Shown in pieces: positions 35,281-46,973 of a stretch of DNA of 64,000 nt (positions within the stretch are counted from its first letter, which is position 1; each line of letters opens with the position of its first letter). Below the pieces are notes generated by a model that was not told where the DNA came from, did no database searches, and saw only the letters and a program-made list of their open reading frames with translations. The DNA lies in NCBI GenBank assembly GCA_039619475.1, contig CM077116.1:279697258-279761257 (forward strand), given 5' to 3'. Origin of the DNA: Icerya purchasi. Taxonomy: Eukaryota; Arthropoda; Insecta; Hemiptera; Monophlebidae. A program made the translations under genes and the position numbers.

Positions 35281-35849
35281 AAATATAATGCCAATTTTCC
35301 GCACTTCTAGCCAAAGATGCTGCGTACATGGTGCGGTAAATAAATAAAAAAATGAACTATTTAAGTGTACGAAGGTTTTTCCATCGTGCCCGCTTTTTAT
35401 TATTGCCTTTGCTGCGATAAGAAGGTTTCTTTTCAAGGTTAACTGATTCTAAACGATAAGATAAAATTAAACGCTCTGTTTCAGTGATGAGATAATTATT
35501 TTGTATTTTTCCCTGTTTTTACCTAAATATATAAACCAGTTTATGATAGACGACTTAACTGATTCTACATGGGACCAAGCTGAAAAGGAAAAAGATGGCG
35601 TGCAAAATAACAAAAGTTTAAACATAAAGGTGTCCGAATTCATTCGCAATAAGCCAAGTTCTATAATTGCCAATACCATCACGTCAACATTCCGATATGT
35701 CGATGGTGCGTCGTAGAACCTACATTTTCATTATAGTAAATTTATTTTATATTTTTTCCCAAATATAATTCGACCGTTTGCGTGTATATGGGGCCTCCCT
35801 GAACTCTTAGATGATAGTCTGCTCTATAAGAATCACAGAAGATTCGATT
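35281..35849. other. Unassigned DNA
   Basis: Small frames on both strands around 35.5-35.7 kb show no domain. Confidence 0.5.
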
Positions 35850-36510
35850 TTATTTATTTATTTATTTTTTTTTGTTTAAATAATTTGCGGGTCCCACAAG
35901 GCTCTGTGGGTTCCCAACATAATTATATTATTTATTTGTTTAATATAACATCAACTTATGTGCTACTTTATGTTAAAATATAGAAATTGTTAGCTCTTAT
36001 ATCTTACTATATTACAAAATCCACACTCTCATTATTTATCATCATATATGTTACAATTATACCACCCCATCTGAATTGTTACTTCTTATTATAATGTCTT
36101 AATATATTAACTTATATATATACAATGATACAATATAATTTTTATAAAACTAACACACTCTCATTAGCAGCTTAAAGCTGGAGATCGTAGCGAGTCTCAT
36201 ATCAATGTTATCAATATATATGTGGTTATTACTATTATTACAATACAATTTTTTTTGTTTTTTTTTTTTTATATTTATTTATTATTATTATTACTTTTAT
36301 ATTTCTATTGCTCTTTACACCATGCTATCAACCAAATTCTAACCTTGTTTTTCCATCTCTCTAGATTTTTTTCATTTCGAATTTCTTTTGGTATATTCCC
36401 CATTAAAATTTAATTAATACCTCTTCCTCGACACATTGTCTATTTTACTGTTAATCCCCCTAGTTCGTATATAACAAGGTTTATCGCAATTTCTAGTCCT
36501 GTACGTTCTT
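35850..36510 (-). pseudogene. Non-LTR retrotransposon 3' end, copy B
   Basis: Same family and orientation as copy A at 25.9 kb. The minus strand carries RNCDKPCYIRTRGINSKIDN near 36,490, then MGNIPKEIRNEKNLERWKNK and VRIWLIAWCKEQ with a stop at 36,305. A UTR sharing TTTGCGGGTCCCACAAGG and CCAACATAATTATAT with copy A follows. The tail is a mixed T-rich run near 35,860. The reverse-transcriptase core is absent. Confidence 0.65.
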
Positions 36511-37334
36511 GTTCTAGTTGGTAACTGCCTATCTTCGAGTTTAGCACACTCAGTAATTTGCTGTAATAATATAAAGCATTTTTGCTGACATTTCGTTATT
36601 TTTGTTCCACCAAGTGATGTCAGCTAATGCGTTTTTCTCTCGTTGTGTAAGACCATTTCAATTGATTCAAATTTTTTCACCTTACGGTTTGCAAATTCTA
36701 ATTGGCTTTACGCCGTAACTCGCGCCTTTCATAAATGTAACGCAAGAAACGTAACAAGATTTTTAAATATCGCGAAAGCGTTATAGAATTAGCCCATAGT
36801 GATTTATTTGTCGCGATGGGCTAGTTGCTAGAACACTTGCTAACCGAGGATGGTCCTGAATTCGGTTCTTCTTTACGACAATCGAAATTATTCAAATTCA
36901 AAAACTACAAATACGTTCGAGACATATATAGTTACAAAAATATTTAGCCTCCTTTTTGTGTTGCAACATCACATGCATACCGAAATGACAAATTGTATTT
37001 GCATTAAAAACGTGTACAATCCGTGTCTGCCTTTTTCTACCTTCTACCCATTTCGTATGTAGAAGTGCACTCGCGGTAATGCTCCAACCGCAGTGTGCCA
37101 GTCGTCTAGATATCATTCTCGCCACCAGAGGCCTTACCAGGTGCTTTAGATGAGCGGCCGAGGGAGAATTTTGTACTAGTTCCTATGTTATCCTTTGCAC
37201 GGTGTCACATACTCGTTAGCGAATGGACTCGGTAATATTGTAAATGACAATATTATTTTTACGTCAGAGGTAGGTTTTCTGTTTTTCTATCAAGTTGTGT
37301 TTCCATTATTCGCCTACATTCATAAGCCATTCTC
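36511..37334. other. Unassigned DNA around a SINE head
   Basis: Apart from the tRNA-like segment at 36,810 nothing is recognisable. Confidence 0.5.
36810..36873 (+). repeat. Decayed tRNA-derived SINE head
   Basis: GTCGCGATGGGCTAGTTGCTAGAACACTTG... matches the start of the tRNA-like segment at 4.2 kb (GTCGCGGTAGCCTAGTTGC). The B-box position reads TGAATTCGGTTCTT and is degenerate. Confidence 0.5.
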
Positions 37335-37665
37335 TACTGACTTACTCCTGTTTTGTTTATTCGTTGCTTTTCTCCCTACATTGACCCCGCCTCTCAAACG
37401 AAGTGCGTGCTTGCAATGCTGATCACGCGTTTATTAAACGTTCATCTCTTTCTGTTCAACGTTCTACTCTGTATTCCAATTTGCCGAAACTTTATCTTTC
37501 ACCCCTGTTTAGCACCTCTTATATCCTGTCTTTTCCTTTTCCTCGCATTATTCTCGCTATTTATTCCTTCCTATTTATTCCCATTAGTACCGTTCAGCTT
37601 AGTACATTGTGAACCTTAACTTCACAATCCCCGACGCCCTGTCAAAGGTACGGGACATACTTTAT
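37335..37665 (+). pseudogene. Non-LTR retrotransposon C-terminal tail
   Basis: With one frameshift the frame reads RCFSPYIDPASQ, then ACNADHAFIKRSSLSVQRST, LYSNLPKLYLSPL and SYILSFPFP. It parallels the 54.1-kb element tail (SPYCPLHPDDVAVCDPDHIL, YSNLLSLKLPTPY, SYILSFPSI). The UTR after the stop (TTAACTTCACAATC, GACGCCCTGTCAAAGG) recurs at 38.9 and 39.4 kb. Confidence 0.6.
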
Positions 37666-38789
37666 TTATTAAAAATATCTGATATCGTATTAATATATAA
37701 TTGTTTCCTTTTATTCTTAACATGTATAAATTTTATGGCTGGGTGTCATTCCGAAAATTTGTCCGCCAAAATCATATAGTACAAAATGTCATGACGTCAT
37801 CACACACACACGCAAATATATATATATATATATTATGAGTATGTACCACACTTTTTCGAGATGTGCACGTGCGACTTCTAATCGTAATTCATCGGTCAGC
37901 TTTTTTCGGTATTTTATGTATCAATCGATTTTTTTTAAATACTTCTATAAAGATAAAGTGTACACGTTATAACGTGCGCCGATAGAGTTTACATGTTCTC
38001 TGTGGTACGAAAGACGTGGATCGAAAACGATCATCTGCTCGATATCCCAGGTTTCCGCACATTAGCGCGATTCAAATGAAACACGGTTGGGTCGGGAAGA
38101 GTGGTCATTTACATGACACATAAGAAATAGCCGGCAATTAAAATATTGATTGGGAAAAAGCTCAACGAGCAGATAGTGCATGGTGGAACCAGATGGCTGT
38201 AACTATTAAGTGCAGCCCATACAGTCCTACAGAGATGACGAATTAAACGAACAGGTACCTAAACAACAAAAGACTATGCCGTTTAGCCGGTGAAAGTGAG
38301 TGTATAAATGAAAACAAAGGCTTAGTGGAAGAGGGCATTAGTGAAAGAATAATATGGTCGCAAAGTTTTGCGCTTACATCAAACTACATTGTCTACTGTA
38401 AGTAAACCATAATTTCTATTGAAGCTGCATAGGCACAATCAAAACCACATGATGCTTATTCGACCCTGAACTAACATTTATTTCTAACGCAGTTCTACAT
38501 TAAAGAAATATGGTCACAACTGCAATTAAGTTTTCATGCTTCCTTACTACCTGTCTTACTATTCAATTTTTTAGTTAATAAGGAAGCATGAAAAATTAGA
38601 AAAATCGATCATTATAACATTTCCAAAGAAAAAAAAAAAAGTATTCTTTTTTTAGAAATAGAGAGAAAAAATTGTTGATTTTGGACAATTTTAGTATTTC
38701 CGAAGATGAATTTTATCGTTTATCTTATATGTATATAAAAGAAGGTGAAATTCGAAAAAGTACCTTCAATAACAGCATACGTAATTTCC
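37666..38789. other. Unassigned DNA
   Basis: Contains (CA)n/(TA)n near 37.80 kb and no coding motif. Confidence 0.5.
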
Positions 38790-39440
38790 GGGTCCGAATC
38801 GCTCGCAGGTTTATACCTAATCTGAAATTGAATTGGGTTTCAGAGAAATCTGGAATAGTAAAGGCGGATCCCAAGTAGAAAGGAACTGGCCCCGGTATTC
38901 TCATCAGATCGATTAGGTTCTTAAGTACACTGTGAGCCTTAACTTCACAATCATCGACGCTCTGCTAAGGGTATAGGACTTTACTTTACTCTAATGTGTC
39001 ATCAAATATATTAGCAATATACAAATATACTATACATCAAATAAAGCAGCACCCTATTGTCGATAGACCTTTAGGTTTGGTGTGTGTATTTTTCAGGCTA
39101 ATAGGTTCTAAAAATATGAAATTAATTTCGTTACAATTTTTAATAAAACAGATTTAATACGACCCGAAAATATTTATCGTAATTCCTTATTTAATTGTAC
39201 AAATATATTCGTTGGTATGGTTCGAGGCTTGTTTCGTTCCGGATCCGAATCGCTCTCAGATTTACCAGCCTGAAATAAATCGGTACAGGAGAAATATGGG
39301 GGGAAAGTAAAGGCGGATCCCAAGTAGAAAGGAACTGGCCCCGGTATTTTCATCAGATCGATTAGGTCCTTAAGTACATTGTAAACAGCTTAATTTCACA
39401 ATTTATGATACCTTATCAAGGATATATGGGACTTGCTATA
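38790..39440 (+). repeat. Direct duplication of a retrotransposon-tail segment
   Basis: About 210 bp at 38,790-39,000 recurs at 39,233-39,440. Shared words include CCGAATCGCTC, AAAGGCGGATCCCAAGTAG, GAACTGGCCCCGGTAT and CATCAGATCGATTAGG. Both copies then carry the TTA(A)CTTCACAAT tail seen after the C-terminal fragment at 37.6 kb. They look like 3'-UTR-only insertions of that family or one insertion plus duplication. Confidence 0.7.
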
Positions 39441-41079
39441 CTGTTCGTCGGTATGCAGTAATTCTAACAAAATCGTAATGTCTCTCATATTCGACTTCCT
39501 AAAATTTAAATTACAAAAAAGAAAAACCAAAAAACCACATTTTTAAGTAAATACCAAATTAACGACGCGTTCCGATTTCTTAAAACATATTTTCACTTTT
39601 TCTACCTGCCACCACCATCTTTCTAAAAGAAGCAACTTTTACGCTGAGTTGTGGTAGATTAGTAATTAAGGTGCGCGGTTAACAAACCAAAGACCTCCAA
39701 GATTTGTCTCGTCTCGAACTTGAGTCAGTCCAAGTTTTACTCAACATGAAATATTCGGTTATCAGAGAAGTCTGGTCTGGACATGTAAACCGGAGATTCA
39801 TTTAGCAGAACCTTTCACAATCGTAGACACCATGCAAAAAGTATAAAACTCAACTTGCTTAAATCACTAGCTTCATAGAGAAAATCAGCAAGAGTTGAAT
39901 TTTACGCACGCGCTCATATGTAAATATAAACTCATGACTCTTCGGGCCTTACCATAGGGATACTTTCTGTAGACCCTCCCCCCACACCTCTTGATAGTTT
40001 CTTTAAATAATATATATATCGATGCAATTTCCACCAGCTATTGACCTTTACCTCCTGAACAAACTTGTCGCTGTTTCTGCAGTCTAGATTTCGGACGCCT
40101 TCCTTAGGAAGAAACGGGTGGTAGTTTTTCCTGCTAGACATTTTATTGGTCTAGAAATCGAAAATTTCCTTCTCTTTACTTTATATTCTTTTTTTTTTTT
40201 ACAAATTCTGACTAGAATTGATCAGATTTCTGTTTATATAAGTATAAAAAGTTCTTTCAAATTCTGGAGTAATAAACTAGATGAGATTTTTTTATTTATT
40301 AAGACTTTTACATAAAACAAATACAAAATCTGACGAAAACTTTTAAAATTCGGAACTGAGATCGATTACAATTTACAAGGCCCCTTAGATTAACAACACG
40401 TTGATTAACCGTCGTGTGCTCGTGTGCCCGCTACTCGAACCAAAAAACTTTATCATATCCTATTCTTTGTGCCAATGTGCCACTATAGGGGCATCAACCG
40501 TGGCTTACTGCCGTATTTGCGTGGAATAGAGCCGTTTACTATATTCTCATAGCGGTTTACGAAAAATTACTTTCCAAGACAAACCGATACCGAAGTATTT
40601 CCCGCAAACGTGAAAAAATGTGGTCCTTTCGGATAATTTTTTTTTTTGTCTTATTATCTTTTATTATTATTACAGAGTCGCTTGACTTAAAATGCTCACA
40701 AAAGGCTCAAACTTTTCTACATCTGTCGTTTTTGAACCAAAAGGAATATCACGTATAAGTGTGACAAATTCTTCGCTAATGCACAGTTCATCGTCCCGTT
40801 TTCATTTTCGCATTTCACGTTTGTGTTCGGTGGTGGCTTTCGTTTTCGGAAACATAATGAATATACTTCTTATTACTGTTGTGCAGCTTGATGATTAAGA
40901 AGTCGAACCATATAAGGAAAAGCATATAAAGGCTATATTGCTAATTTAATAATACCACGGGGAAACGCAAAAGAAAAGTATTATTTGTACGTATTGTAGT
41001 ATGTTAAGTTGTTTCGGTAGTTTAATAAAATTTACGGTATAAATTATTATTGGTTGTATTTTATTTTTTTTGGGTTTAT
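39441..41079. other. Unassigned DNA
   Basis: Short frames near 39.93-40.31 and 40.69 kb have no domain. T-run near 40,190. Confidence 0.5.
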
Positions 41080-41252
41080 ACACAATTGGGACACTTTTTC
41101 GTTATAACGTCTAATGAAGGGGCCGCCGGCTTCATTAGACGTTATAAATTTTGATAATTTTATACAAAGTATAGAAGAGAAAGAGACAGAAATGTAAGCC
41201 AGAGGGTTCAAAGGCCCTTGCGCGGCCAAAGTGGCCGAGTTTATATATATAT

Positions 41253-41303
<51 letters not shown>

Positions 41304-41360
41304 TATATATATATATAGATATATATATATATATGTATATAGATATATATATGTATATAA
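41080..41360 (+). repeat. (TA)n-linked dispersed repeat, copy 3, with inverted head
   Basis: The right part (ATTTTATACAAAGTATAGA to GGCCGAGTTTA and a long (TA)n with TG and GA variants) matches the family. The left part is the family head in reverse orientation (AATTGGGACACTTTTTCG). The junction is a perfect 18-bp inverted repeat, TTATAACGTCTAATGAAG and its inverse, at 41,102-41,147. Confidence 0.7.
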
Positions 41361-44300
41361 GATATGTTTAGTTACAATAATAGACCGCGTAAGAGTTACG
41401 CCGTGATGAACAGCTTAATAGAATCATACGTTCTGTTCTCTTTGAAAAAGGTACGGTAAATTTGGCTAGAAGTCAGCAGTTAAACCGTTTAATAGCGGAA
41501 GGGGAAAGGTCAGTTAGCTGCAGTATGGACAATTTAGATGTACATCGATTTCGCGTGAAATTCTATACAACAGTAATCAGTAAGCTAAAATTGAAATCGT
41601 CACTAGTAATGAGAGTGAAAACGAATCCGTGTCACCTTAATCAGAAATTACTGAACTAGCGTATTACGTGGAACGAGTTCTCTTCGGGTTTTTTCTTAAA
41701 AAGTGTTTGCTATTGGGAACTATTGGAAACGATGTGTCTTGGTACGGCACAGGGACTTTACAAAAGTATTACTTTTTCGGTCGCTTTTAAGCCCGCTCCG
41801 ACAAACCGAAGGAATATTGCTCGACTGCGGCTCTTGGTTCTTCGCACCATTAGGCCTCATTTCGGGAAGAATACGACACGCGTTTTCCACGTGTTTCGTT
41901 GCTACGTGTTTCAGAGTTGCTTCCGAAGAAACATACGCGTTAGCCAATGATGCGTTTTACACGCGAAAAACAACTCGATGTTTATTGAAATGTAAATCGA
42001 TGAAGAAGTAGCGATAAATTTCTTTTAAAAATTCGCTTGCAGTCATTTATATCGATGCTAAACAGGTTCGCTTTATTTAACGGCACAGTTCATTTAAATC
42101 AATTGGCAATTTTCGAAACGTTCCGTCGTTGAATGAGGACAATAATCTGCTGTTAATGATATCGCCTAAGCGGATGTAGGCTGGTTCGGCGCGCAAGAAC
42201 GGAATGAGGTGCGTTTTAGGTGTTACGCTAAGTAACAGAAAAATCTCTTTTATATGCGAGCTTTGTTGATTGATGACCCTGCGCGCCAGACCAAAAATGA
42301 CGCCGTAATTCGCTTCAAACGTTTCTTCCTCTGCCGATCGTATATTTTTTATCGCACGACTTTCACAAGACGGAAAAAGCGGAAAAGCGACTTTATTTAT
42401 ATTTCCTCCCTGCCCCGTGCTTTTTCCTCACTCCATCGCCTTGCGCAGGTTTTTTGAATGCACGCTACTTCCGATAGGATACAGATAATACGCCATCTTT
42501 CTTATTCAACTGCTAACGAGCGCGGTAAATCGGCTCCTTCATTTGCATAATACACTTTTATCTGGTTATTAATGCTCGGCTGAAATGTATAAATAATTGA
42601 AACAATAATAATGCTACAATGAAATGAAGATGGAGCATAGCCGGTCTAGGTGAAATATAATGGAACTGCTGTTGGTCCATACTGAGAGAAGCTGCGCTAT
42701 TAATCGTCGCTATACATAAATAAGTACATATATGTATCTATGTATCTATGTATCTATGTATCTATGTATGTATATATATATATATATATGTATATATATG
42801 TATATGTATCTATGTATATGTATGTATGTACCTCCGAATGATAGGTCTTTCTTTATTTTATATCGTCGTCGGTCGCTTGATTAAAGGTATGATGGATAGT
42901 GATAATCTGCCGTTGTTTATTTAGTGTGTGTAGCGCGATCTCTGTCGGTGGTGGTAGTGCACGCATCAATCATGATAAAGCAACTTCAATGGCAACCGTA
43001 GATGTCAACATAGCCTGACCTAATACATATATAGAGATACATGTAATGCGCATTGTTGTTCGTTGCGCGATGCTGCTCAAGCGAAAATTAATCGGTCACT
43101 GTTGACAGAAAGTTATCCTTCAGCTAATTAATTAATCAGCGCTGGACGACGGTGTAGCGGAAATTTCCGCAATGCACTTATCATCCGCTAGTTAGTAACA
43201 CGATATAACGGTAGATGATGCAAGAAAAAGAAACTCACCGTCAGCGATGACCAACAAAAACAGTTACAAGCGATATCCCCATCGCCCCCGCCGCCCCACC
43301 ATCACCGCCACCGGTGAAAACGATCACGAATTAAAATCAAAAAGGGAGAAAACTGCGAGCCTCGGAAATTCAAAAAAAACAAAAAACAAAAAAAAATCGT
43401 TCGCTAGATTGCATCCACGAACGCGATCGGTCATTACAAAATAACATCGGTTACCGGTGATATAATTGGATGATTTTTTCCACACCCTCCTCCATCCGCC
43501 CCTTTAAAGGTTTTAGCGAAGAGAATTTTTGGGATCTATTTCACTAACCATTTTCCCACCCCGAGAAGCCCCAGTGTTGCAAATTAAACGTGAATGTAGA
43601 CTTAAATTTGCTCCGGACGAACTATCAACGTTAGAAACTGCTTGAATTCCTTTCTGTCGAAAAATTAGGCCTTTCCTCATTAAGAGAAACAAACGATTTT
43701 CTTATAATCTAGGTCACGAAGCGATCCGTTCCTATCGAGAGACTGCTACAGAGGATCGCGGTCAAATAATCGTAAAATATAACTCCCGCGCACAATCTTG
43801 AATCATATTTCCAACTCAAAAAGAACCAAAAAAAAAAAAAAAGCAACAAACGAACAAAAGAATGTATACTTATATATATATATATACGAAATTTATTCGG
43901 CACCAACTAGATAAAAAAAATGTTCCATCTAACGCGTACGACAATATACGATAATGACTACGGAAAAACATGTTTTGCAAACGTAGAAGACCGTTAAGCT
44001 ACAACAGAGTTGACCGTAACAACCTTCTTCGACGACAGTTGAAAACCAAAGTTGGCAACTGTATCGTGACTAAATCAAACGAACGAACGTTAATTCTCGA
44101 AAATTACCCGAAACCAGTTCTCCGGAAAACTTTAAAAGTTCTCGCTTGCACTTGCAAAATAACAAACTCTAATATTGTTAGTATAGGCGTTATGATCGAA
44201 ACTCGCGGTTGGCCTAGATAGAGTAGAGAGCAATGTAGGGCTCAATGGGCAAAATGAGGACCAGGTCGACAGCTGCAATTCATGATTTGACATTTCCCTA

Positions 44301-44627
44301 TTGAAATGGTGCATTTAAAGGGCATGGCTAGAAGAGCGTACTTGGCCTTTCTCTAGATCTGTCAAATAATAACACCAAAGCTTAAATAACGAACGAAACA
44401 GTAATTAAGAATTTCGGGTGAATCTCGCTGCGATCCGTATCCAAATATAGTATCGGAAAAGAATTAATCTAATAAACGAACATTTAAAAGATTTATCGGA
44501 TGTTTCGCTCTTATTTCAGGATGAAATTTATTTTTATTTTATAACATCCTTTCGGCCAATTACAACCATAAACTCATACGAATAATTACTTATTAATTAC
44601 AACGTAATTCTTAGGCTACCCCCCATT
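41361..44627. other. Unassigned DNA, partly GC-richer
   Basis: 3.3 kb without a recognisable gene. 41.64-42.48 kb has higher GC and a 102-codon frame with no domain. (TATC)/(TATG)-type microsatellite at 42.72-42.83 kb, A-run at 43,829. Confidence 0.45.
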
Positions 44628-44843
44628 AGAAAAAATGTCCCAATTTTATCTAACGATAAAATTTTTGTAATTGTGTTATTATATTCATATGGACTGATTT
44701 AGAATTACGTTGTAAATTTTAATCATTTTATACAAAGTATAAAAGAGAAAGAGACAGAAATGTAAGCAAGAGGGGTCAAGAGGCTTAGTCCCTTGCGAGG
44801 CCAAAATTACCGAATTAGTATATATATATATATATATATATAT
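44628..44843 (+). repeat. (TA)n-linked dispersed repeat, copy 4
   Basis: Begins AAAAAATGTCCCAATTTTAT and shares CATATGGACTGATTTAGAAT with copy 2. It ends in (TA)n. Shorter than copy 2 because the AATGAAAGTTAAATG segment is missing. Confidence 0.8.
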
Positions 44844-45706
44844 GTAATTATGTAATATTCCTTCATTTAAAATAATGAACTATAAAACTACATCTTTTAT
44901 TTCAAGAAAGAAAAAAAAAACAAACAGGAAGGCCAGGTAAAAAAGTCCTGAAAATTTAAGTGCCACTACTTTTTACAAATTTATTTTCGGCTCTATTCAT
45001 TCAATTGCTGCACTACTGATTCTCGTTTACAATGCATGGATGCCGTCAAAAAAAGCAACGATGGATATGACTTAAAAGAAATCACCGGACCTACACGTAC
45101 CGTTTGCAATTTAAGTGACTCGCTTTTAAGTCGCACTATCCTCCAGTTATTCCGTCTAAATAAAGTGCTTATGTAGTCACACCTGTGCGATGAATTAAAC
45201 GATTTTCTTTAAATTGGTTTAAATCATTTTCTGAACGGCGGCGAGATACCGATATAAAAATTCCTATGTTTTTTCCTTCCGGTTACGCGATCGTTGTTAA
45301 GAAACAATAAATTGACAACGATAATTCCGATCACCTGCCGATTTTGGTTATAGGACTAGTCGGACCACCTAGAATAATCGATATATAAAGTTAAACTGCG
45401 TGGTGGATTGTTTTATTTAAACGCAGAAAATCAACGGCCGATTAAGGATCGGTCACACACTACTGTATTTCAGGATATTTCCTAGCAACTAGCTTGTTTT
45501 CAGGCTATCAATCTTATACATTACGGTTGATCGCCAACAGTTTTTTCGCTGGTTTGCTTTACTAATATCAGCCAGATTTGTACTGCCCGATCAGCCAGAG
45601 CAGATGAGTTTAGCGGCACTGAGGTCAAACGACCCGACGGTACAACTATAATTTTTAGTTCGTCGCAATAGTCCTGCTACTTAATCCCGGCACATGTATA
45701 AATAAA

Positions 45707-45738
<32 letters not shown>

Positions 45739-45740
45739 TA
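44844..45740. other. Unassigned DNA
   Basis: No coding motif. Ends in (TA)n at 45.71-45.74 kb that abuts the transposon. Confidence 0.5.
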
Positions 45741-46973
45741 GGGTAATTATAATTAAAGTTGAAGTTTCAAAACGCTATAAAAAAAGAACCACTGATCGGA
45801 ATGACGTAAAATTTGAACAGAAAATTATTGAAGAAGGGCTAAAGCAGATTGCATAAAAAAAAAAATAGTTCCAAATTTTAGCAACAGATTTCGCTTTAAT
45901 CATCATAATTAAAAAGGGCTCGACTACAAATGACGAATGAATCGTAAAACAACGGCTAAGGTGTACGTTAAAATGATGCCACCTTTGCGGAATGAAGCGG
46001 CGTACCGGTCGATTTGCGGGTGGATTTTCTGTTGCCCATATTCGGCAATTCAATGTATTAATACATCGTTGCAGATGGAAATAAGCTTCGTTTATCCACA
46101 AAATTTTCCAAGGCCATTTATTGTTTCAAGCAAGAAATTCTAAAAAGCAAAAGTCCCTTTTGCTGGCAGGTCAGCAGGAAGCAACAGCTGCACATGGCTT
46201 ATTTTGCATGGATAGCAATGGAGGATGTTTCGTAAAATTTTATGCACCATGCTCACAGGCCTACCCAATTTTCGGACAATTTCCCATGCACTGTACGGTT
46301 GTACACCATCGCTTGACTCCTGCTGCACTGCTGTGGTTACTTCTTCAACTAACGTCGAATCAATTCTTTTCTCCTCTCTACCAGATTGCACACGAACCTG
46401 TCTTTTCGAATTTCTGAATCATTTTCTCCAGACCCCTGTTTTTCATACTCTCGAGTGTCCGGAACTTCTGTAGAGCTACTGGTGCACGGTCATTGTTTTT
46501 GCTGTCAAAAAAGCTTTACCAGCAGAGCCGGTCCTCCATTGAGACAGTCATGGCGAACTTTGCAGACGCGAAATGTCGACCACGAAAAATAATAACGAAA
46601 GAAAAACGACAAAAAACCGAATGAGCAACGTATTACAATCAACTGTACTGCGACATTAAACAAAAGCCGGCACAGATAACAGCGATAAGGAATAGCAAGC
46701 GCGTTGCTGTTCACTTACCGCTGTGTACGCTACATCAAAATTAATTTCTAAACGAATCTGAAATGCACTGTGTTGCATTTTAGATTCCAACAACTGCAAT
46801 GAGTCGTGCGCGTAACAGGTATTTTCATTTGCTTATTCTGACGCTTACAGCGCCATCTGTTGCTAAAATTCGGAAACTTTTTTTCTTCTTCAATAATATT
46901 CCGTTCAAATTTGACGTCATTCTGATCAGTGATTCTTTTTTTATAAAACTCGAACTTCAATTATAATCGCCCT
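45741..46973 (-). mobile_element. Mariner/Tc1-like transposon with both ends, internally deleted
   Basis: The ends are long imperfect inverted repeats of roughly 150 bp: GGGTAATTATAATTAAAGTT at the left and, on the reverse strand, GGGCGATTATAATTGAAGTT at the right. Inner shared blocks include ACTGATC.GAATGACGT and AAATTTTAGCAACAGAT. The unit is 1.23 kb and holds a broken minus-strand transposase. It abuts (TA)n on the left and TATA on the right, so a TA target duplication is plausible but cannot be located cleanly. Confidence 0.75.
45775..46540 (-). pseudogene. Mariner/Tc1-like transposase pseudogene
   Basis: Reading down the minus strand: LLVKLF and APVALQKFRTLESMKNRGLE then KMIQKFEKTGS near 46.4-46.5 kb (first helix-turn-helix), AWEIVRKLGRPVSMVHKILR near 46.24 kb (second HTH), LQLLLPADLP-like linker (VQLLLPADLPAKGTFAF), then INEAYFHL near 46.08 kb, where the family has DEAxFxL with the first catalytic Asp; here it is Asn. 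ATENPPANRP and a shifted catalytic-core strand follow. The segment holding the second and third catalytic Asp is missing. Frameshifts separate the parts, so it is inactive by several lesions. Confidence 0.75.

Noticed and set aside
41218..41406. 62-codon frame of Tyr and Ile
   Set aside because: It is the translation of (TA)n microsatellite DNA.
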